A stretch of DNA of 11,122 bases from DATKCN01 sp035513175 (GTDB taxonomy: Bacteria > Chloroflexota > Chloroflexia > Thermomicrobiales > CFX8). The notes below the pieces were generated by a model that had not been told where the DNA came from, searched no databases, and saw only the letters and a program-made list of their open reading frames with translations. The position numbers and the translations under genes are program-made. Location: NCBI GenBank assembly GCA_035513175.1, contig DATKCN010000357.1, positions 1 to 11,122 on the forward strand, given 5' to 3'. Below are positions 6,936 through 11,122 of this stretch, one piece after another. Within the stretch, counting starts at the first letter, position 1; each line of letters opens with the position of its first letter.

Positions 6936-7019
6936 ATGGTGCAGACGGCACGTCCATGGTTCTCGCCGACCTCAGCGCGTGACGCCTGCCAGACGCGCGA
7001 CGCCAAGACGCCAGATTGA
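6936..7019 (+). CDS. Possible 27-residue leader peptide or spurious small ORF
   Basis: A short frame from ATG 6936 to TGA 7017-7019 encodes 27 residues beginning MVQTARPWFSPTSARDACQT. It is preceded by a strong purine-rich stretch (GGGGAGGGGGAAGAG). It has no recognisable domain, membrane segment or run of one amino acid that would suggest attenuation. It ends upstream of the radC -10 box, so it would not lie in a radC transcript started there. It is the only candidate gene in the 323-base stretch between the M19 gene and radC. I cannot support it beyond its ribosome binding site. Confidence 0.2.
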   Translation: MVQTARPWFSPTSARDACQTRDAKTPD

Positions 7020-7028
7020 AGCTCCACG

Positions 7029-7064
7029 AATGACGACCGGCGGTATACTGCCCCGGTCGTCATT
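7029..7064 (+). promoter_or_regulatory. radC promoter -10 box inside a 12-base inverted repeat (operator candidate)
   Basis: AATGACGACCGG (7029-7040) and its exact reverse complement CCGGTCGTCATT (7053-7064) flank a 12-base centre that contains TATACT (7044-7049), a near-consensus -10 hexamer. Transcription would start around 7056 and run into radC, whose GTG is at 7094. No good -35 hexamer is visible. A dyad centred on the -10 box is where a dimeric repressor would block RNA polymerase, so radC is likely regulated from here; an RNA-level role is less likely because the left arm is upstream of the expected start site. Confidence 0.6.
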
Positions 7065-7078
7065 ACTTGTCTCCGTAT

Positions 7079-7085
7079 GGGAGGG
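7079..7085 (+). promoter_or_regulatory. Ribosome binding site that sets the radC start
   Basis: GGGAGGG lies eight bases before the GTG at 7094. The in-frame TTG at 7067 is upstream of it and has no such site. Confidence 0.6.
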
Positions 7086-7093
7086 CAGCGAAG

Positions 7094-7810
7094 GTGGAGC
7101 CGGAGCGACGGAACGGCCTATCACTGAAGGAGCTGCCCGCCGACGAGCGGCCCCGCGAGAAGCTGAGCCTGCGCGGTCCCGGAGCGCTCTCCAACGCCGA
7201 ACTGCTGGCGATCATGCTCAACACGGGCACCAAGGGCGAGTCGGTGATGGCGCTCGCGCAGCGCATCATCGCCGAGAGCGGCGGCGGGCTGCGCGGCCTG
7301 ATGCGCCGCGACCTCGACTCGCTGCTGGAGGTGCATGGCCTCGGCCCGGCCAAGGCCATCAAGATGATCGCGACGATCGAGCTGGCGAAGCGCATAGCCG
7401 CGCTCGGCCCCGAGGACCGGCCCCAGATCCGCACGCCGGAGGACGCGGCAATCATCCTGCTGCCGCGCATGACCGCGCTGGACCATGAAGAACTGCACGT
7501 CGCAGTGCTGGACACGAAGCACCGCATCGAGAGGATCGTGACCGTCTATCAGGGCAGCGTCAACGCGGCGCAGGTGCGCATCGCCGAGGTGTTCAAGGAA
7601 GCGGTGCGCGCCAACTGTCCGGCCATCGTCGTGGCCCACAACCACCCGAGCGGTGACCCGACTCCGTCCGCCGCCGATATCTCCCTGACGAGCGAGATGT
7701 CCCGCGCCGCCGATCTGCTCGACATCGATCTCATCGACCACCTCATCATCGGCGATGGCCGCTGGATCTCGCTGCGGCGGCTGGGGCTGGGATTTTCGGC
7801 TGGCAGGTAG
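7094..7810 (+). CDS. radC: RadC family protein (JAB/MPN-type, DNA repair-associated)
   Basis: The 238-residue product has the standard RadC layout. An N-terminal RuvA-like helix-hairpin-helix part includes ERPREKLSLRGPGALSNAEL and LLEVHGLGPAKAIKM (77-91). The C-terminal JAB1/MPN metalloprotease-like domain includes EELHVAVLDTKHRI, QGSVNAAQVRIAEVFKEAV and the JAMM signature HNHPSGDPTPSAAD with His182, His184 and Asp195. RadC proteins are named for an early link to repair and recombination, but their biochemical activity is still unsettled; the JAMM residues here are intact. I chose GTG 7094 from the ribosome binding site at 7079-7085. The promoter appears at 7044-7049 inside a dyad. The unrecognised 79-residue gene follows 46 bases after the stop, in the same direction, so read-through from radC is possible. 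Confidence 0.95.
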   Translation: MEPERRNGLSLKELPADERPREKLSLRGPGALSNAELLAIMLNTGTKGESVMALAQRIIAESGGGLRGLMRRDLDSLLEVHGLGPAKAIKMIATIELAKRIAALGPEDRPQIRTPEDAAIILLPRMTALDHEELHVAVLDTKHRIERIVTVYQGSVNAAQVRIAEVFKEAVRANCPAIVVAHNHPSGDPTPSAADISLTSEMSRAADLLDIDLIDHLIIGDGRWISLRRLGLGFSAGR

Positions 7811-7820
7811 CAGGCTGCAC

Positions 7821-7826
7821 TACAAT
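7821..7826 (+). promoter_or_regulatory. Candidate -10 box for the overlapping two-gene pair
   Basis: TACAAT (7821-7826), just after the radC stop, matches the -10 consensus at five of six positions and would start transcription about 24 bases before the ATG at 7857. A clear -35 box is absent. The half-sites CTACA and TGTAG flank the likely start region and could be an autoregulatory site, but five-base arms are weak evidence. Confidence 0.35.
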
Positions 7827-7856
7827 TGCCGCGAACACTGTAGAAGGGCGACGACG

Positions 7857-8096
7857 ATGGCCACAGCACACCACTCCAAAGACCACGAGCTTCCCGAGAT
7901 CGTCGAATTGACGCCCGAAGAGGGGAGGCAACTTTTCGACGAGCGCGCTCGCGAACTCGTCGGCATGAGTGGCGAGGAATTCCTGCGCAAGTGGGATGCA
8001 AGCGAGATCGAAGATCCTGATCGATCGCACATCGTTCGCCTCGTCATGATGATCCCGTTCTGTGGGCGACCAATCACACTGCGTGCCGGTGAGTAG
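7857..8096 (+). CDS. Unrecognised 79-residue acidic protein, first gene of an overlapping pair
   Basis: I do not recognise a named family. The protein is 79 residues, starting MATAHHSKDHELPEIVEL and containing a helical acidic stretch TPEEGRQLFDERARELVGMS, then GEEFLRKWDASEIEDPD and a C-terminal HIVRLVMMIPFCGR. The pattern of a short EEFLRKWDA segment followed by a hydrophobic RLVMMIPF end resembles small conserved hypothetical proteins rather than noise, but I cannot name one. No membrane helix or signal peptide is present. The ATG at 7857 has GAAGGG eight bases upstream. Its stop overlaps the next gene by eight bases, suggesting coupled translation and a joint function. It could be the antitoxin-like partner of that gene; this is inference from layout only. 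Confidence 0.75.
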   Translation: MATAHHSKDHELPEIVELTPEEGRQLFDERARELVGMSGEEFLRKWDASEIEDPDRSHIVRLVMMIPFCGRPITLRAGE

Positions 8097-8640
8097 ATCA
8101 CGCCGGGATGCCCTCCAGACAACGAGGACCGATCTTCAGGCCGCAGTCGCGTGTATCGCGCGAGGTGTGATCTCAATTGAGAACACGTCAATTGTCTGGG
8201 CGGGCCGCCGCGAAGACGTATGCGTTGCAGCACTCAATCGAGGTCAGTTCGCGCGACTTCAGGGCCCCGACCGGATCTTCGTTTCCATTCACAAGACAAT
8301 TCATCTCGAAAGAGACCGGGATCGAGCTGACCGCTCCTGGATAACGCGAAGTCAGGGATACGCTTACACATTCTCAGCGAGAAATGAGTCAGAAGTCCTG
8401 GCGTTCCACTGGCATCCTGAAGGGTTTAGTGACATCATCCACCCCCACGTCCACGTCGGCTCCGCGATGATCGCATCCACCGCACCCGTGCGACCAACCA
8501 CCTTCCATCGCGCCCACATCCCGACCGGGCAGGTCTTTATCGATGATGTCGTCCGCTTCGCGATCGCGGATCTGGGCGTCGAGCCGCTGCGGTCCGACTG
8601 GGACTCTGTGCTCGCCGCCATCGCGAGGCGCCGCCAGTAG
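8089..8640 (+). CDS. Unrecognised 183-residue protein with HWHP and HPHVHVG motifs
   Basis: I do not recognise the family. Visible features are a central AYTFSARNESEVLAFHWHP segment (HWHP at 107-110), then IIHPHVHVG (HPHVHVG at 118-124), a HIPTGQVFIDDVVRFAIADLGV segment (143-164) and a closing LRSDWDSVLAAIARRRQ. The clustered histidines could bind metal or form a catalytic centre. The order of an aromatic-rich strand, a His-Pro turn and a P-H-x-H-x-G strand is loosely like DUF6516/TumE-type toxins, but I see no firm homology. GTG 8089 overlaps the stop of the preceding gene (GTGAGTAG) and lacks its own clear ribosome binding site, so translation is probably coupled. In-frame GTG codons at 8083 and 8062 are alternatives. 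The region looks less GC-rich by eye than its neighbours, which fits acquired DNA. Confidence 0.72.
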   Translation: MSRSRRDALQTTRTDLQAAVACIARGVISIENTSIVWAGRREDVCVAALNRGQFARLQGPDRIFVSIHKTIHLERDRDRADRSWITRSQGYAYTFSARNESEVLAFHWHPEGFSDIIHPHVHVGSAMIASTAPVRPTTFHRAHIPTGQVFIDDVVRFAIADLGVEPLRSDWDSVLAAIARRRQ

Positions 8641-8692
8641 GTACCATGAAGGCGACAATCGGGGCGCACTGACCGTCCAACCCTGAGCCCAT

Positions 8693-8700
8693 GGGAGGAG
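8693..8700 (+). promoter_or_regulatory. Strong ribosome binding site of the acyl-CoA dehydrogenase gene
   Basis: GGGAGGAG is six bases before ATG 8707 and nine before the adjacent ATG 8710, favouring the first. The short gap to the previous stop (8640) shows no clear terminator. Confidence 0.6.
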
Positions 8701-8706
8701 CCAGCC

Positions 8707-9864
<1,158 letters not shown>

Positions 9865-9937
9865 CGCGGCGATCAGCGGGATTGAGCCACGCCTGAGTTT
9901 CCGTGGACGTGTCCCGCGCCGTCACGCATAACTGTTC

Positions 9938-9979
9938 AAAGGCTGCCACTTTCATACATTGCCATGTGGCAGCCTTTTT
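9938..9979 (+). terminator. Rho-independent terminator after the acyl-CoA dehydrogenase
   Basis: AAAGGCTGCCAC (9938-9949) pairs perfectly with GTGGCAGCCTTT (9966-9977), 12 pairs with a 16-base loop, followed by more T residues (five in a row across 9975-9979, then AATT). The A-rich start of the stem makes it workable on the minus strand as well, for the small convergent gene ending at 10084. It lies 73 bases after the dehydrogenase stop; 9865-9937 and 9980-10083 show nothing else I can identify. Confidence 0.85.
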
Positions 9980-10083
9980 AATTCCCCGTCCGCACGCGGA
10001 AAAGCGCGCTCCTGGATCGCCAAAGCGCGTGACGTTCCTCAATGTTCACGGGAAGTGTGTCGGGCTAACCACCCAGTCGGCCC

Positions 10084-10311
10084 CTATTCAGGATCGGCGG
10101 TGCGCGTGCGCGGGACTTCCTGCTCCGGGAAGACGTGATCGCCGTTCGGCCAGATGTGCACGGAGTCGTGCAGGCAGTCGCAGACTAGCTCTTCCCCGTC
10201 CCTCCGGGCAACGACGGGAGGACTGAAGGTCGCCATCTCGCCACGCGGATGCACCGGGAAGCGGTCCGGCAGCAGCCGGCGGTAGCTCTGGCAGTATCCT
10301 CGTACAGTCAC
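10084..10311 (-). CDS. Small unrecognised Cys/His-containing protein
   Basis: The 75-residue product starts MTVRGYCQSYRRLLPDRF and contains ELVCDCLHDSVHIWPNGDHVF. Cys7, Cys44, Cys46 and His48, His52 and His59 could form a small metal site, but no known zinc-ribbon spacing is met and I recognise no family. The GTG at 10311 is preceded by GGAGA five bases upstream, and the sequence between the flanking genes has no better candidate, so I think the gene is real. It is convergent with the acyl-CoA dehydrogenase and divergent from hisIE. An extended -10-like TGCTAGCAT at 10363-10356 on the same strand could serve as promoter, with no matching -35 box. A chance frame in GC-rich DNA remains possible. 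Confidence 0.5.
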   Translation of the reverse strand: MTVRGYCQSYRRLLPDRFPVHPRGEMATFSPPVVARRDGEELVCDCLHDSVHIWPNGDHVFPEQEVPRTRTADPE

Positions 10312-10407
10312 CGCGTCTCCTCGACGGCGCGTTCATCGTGCCCACGCTCGCGTCGATGCTAGCACGGTCTCGCCGTTCCGGCGCTGAAACCACCCACATC
10401 ACCCGGT

Positions 10408-10415
10408 GATACACT
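10408..10415 (+). promoter_or_regulatory. Candidate -10 region for hisIE
   Basis: GATACACT at 10408-10415 contains TACACT and lies about 45 bases before the chosen hisIE start. A weak TGAAAC at 10385-10390 is 17 bases before GATACA. The divergent small gene shares this 148-base gap. Confidence 0.3.
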
Positions 10416-10459
10416 CGCGACATGGTCATCACATGCGTCGCGCGAGTCTGGAACGTGAG

Positions 10460-11107
10460 ATGGTTGACGCCTCGGAACAGGTGAAGTGGGACAGCGACGG
10501 TCTCGCGCCGGGCATCGTGCAGGACGCGCGCACCGGCGACGTGCGCATGCTCGGCTACCTCAACCCGGAGTCGCTGCGGCTGACCGTCGAGACGGGTGAG
10601 GTCCACTTCTACAGCCGCTCGCGCAACCGGCTCTGGAAGAAGGGCGAGACCTCCGGTAACGTGCTGCGCCTCGTCGAGGCGCGCGTCGATTGCGACGGCG
10701 ACACGCTGCTGCTGCGTGTGATCCCGACTGGCCCCACCTGCCACACCGGCGAGGAGACCTGCTTCTTCGCGGATCCCATCGCAACAGGCGAGCGCGACCC
10801 GGCGTCGGCCCGCGTCATCGATGAGATCGCCGGAACGATCGCGTCGCGTCACGCTGAGATGCCGGAGGGGTCGTACACCACCTACCTGTTTCAAGAAGGC
10901 ATCGACAAGATCGGCAAGAAGATTGGCGAGGAGGCGGCGGAGGTCATCATCGCCGCCAAGAACGGCGAGCCCGAACCGCTGGCCGGTGAGGCCGCTGACC
11001 TGCTCTACCACCTGCTCGTCATGCTGCAAGCCTCCGGCGTAACGCCAGAGTCGGTCTGGGACACGCTCCAACAACGCCACGGTCAGCCGTCGAGGCGCGC
11101 GCGATGA
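10460..11107 (+). CDS. hisIE: Bifunctional phosphoribosyl-AMP cyclohydrolase / phosphoribosyl-ATP pyrophosphatase HisIE
   Basis: HisIE performs the second and third steps of histidine synthesis: HisE removes pyrophosphate from phosphoribosyl-ATP and HisI opens the adenine ring of phosphoribosyl-AMP. The HisI half (1-115) shows VKWDSDGLAPGIVQDA, SRSRNRLWKKGETSGN (52-67), the metal motif DCDGD (77-81) and CHTGEETCFF; Cys78, Cys94 and Cys101 are the expected zinc ligands. The HisE half (117-205) has YTTYLFQEGIDKIGKKIGEE and EAADLLYHLLVML. The 215-residue length is normal for the fusion. I chose ATG 10460 because the conserved region starts at once and GGAACGTGAG lies upstream; an in-frame ATG at 10433 is possible. 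No other his gene is visible in the window. The stop overlaps a possible downstream start (ATGA), pointing to an operon that continues to the right. Confidence 0.96.
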   Translation: MVDASEQVKWDSDGLAPGIVQDARTGDVRMLGYLNPESLRLTVETGEVHFYSRSRNRLWKKGETSGNVLRLVEARVDCDGDTLLLRVIPTGPTCHTGEETCFFADPIATGERDPASARVIDEIAGTIASRHAEMPEGSYTTYLFQEGIDKIGKKIGEEAAEVIIAAKNGEPEPLAGEAADLLYHLLVMLQASGVTPESVWDTLQQRHGQPSRRAR

Positions 11108-11122
11108 CCCGGCGCTCCCGCC
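11104..11122 (+). CDS. Possible start of a further gene, cut by the window end
   Basis: The ATGA overlap at 11104-11107 places an ATG inside the hisIE stop region, a common arrangement for translationally coupled genes. Only MTRRSR is readable before the window ends, so no function can be proposed. Confidence 0.3.

Noticed and set aside
10088..11080. 330-codon minus-strand frame opposite hisIE
   Set aside because: Antisense frame of a well-conserved enzyme in high-GC DNA, running into the small minus-strand gene in another frame.

Overview
The window is GC-rich bacterial DNA with frequent GTG and TTG starts. Its gene content (an F420-type luciferase-like oxidoreductase, an adjacent ftsY and ffh pair, a fused hisIE, a small lmo0937-type membrane peptide) best suits a member of the Chloroflexota, perhaps Thermomicrobia-like. 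A high-GC actinobacterium cannot be excluded from sequence alone, so the taxonomic call is an inference.

Layout, left to right. Bases 1-123 hold no gene I can support, only a strong hairpin at 58-89 that would end minus-strand transcripts. On the minus strand from 2475 to 124 lie a two-domain sulfurtransferase, an LLM-class oxidoreductase and, just after that gene's stop, a CBM6 carbohydrate-binding domain with no usable start codon, probably the tail of a lost secreted enzyme. A divergent plus-strand gene (2641-2787) encodes a 48-residue membrane peptide and meets ffh head-on across a shared hairpin. The SRP GTPase genes ftsY (5530-4574) and ffh (4459-2864) are minus-strand neighbours, separated only by a C/G-rich inverted-repeat pair that also supplies the ffh ribosome binding site.

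From 5769 onward most genes are on the plus strand: an M19 dipeptidase-family protein lacking several metal ligands, then a 323-base gene-free stretch (6771-7093) with a perfect palindrome and a promoter bracketed by a long inverted repeat, then radC. Overlapping or following radC are two unrecognised genes that overlap by 8 bases (79 and 183 residues). The second carries HWHP and HPHVHVG motifs; the pair looks like accessory cargo, possibly toxin-antitoxin-like. An acyl-CoA dehydrogenase follows with a clear terminator. A small minus-strand Cys/His-containing protein (10311-10084) then lies divergent from hisIE, whose stop overlaps an ATG that may begin another gene at the window edge.

The core functions are co-translational protein targeting (ffh, ftsY), histidine synthesis (hisIE), fatty or branched acid oxidation (acyl-CoA dehydrogenase), sulfur transfer and DNA repair-associated RadC. 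They do not form one pathway. The most unusual items are the dyad around the radC -10 box, the overlapping two-gene pair, the metal-ligand-depleted M19 protein and the orphan CBM6.
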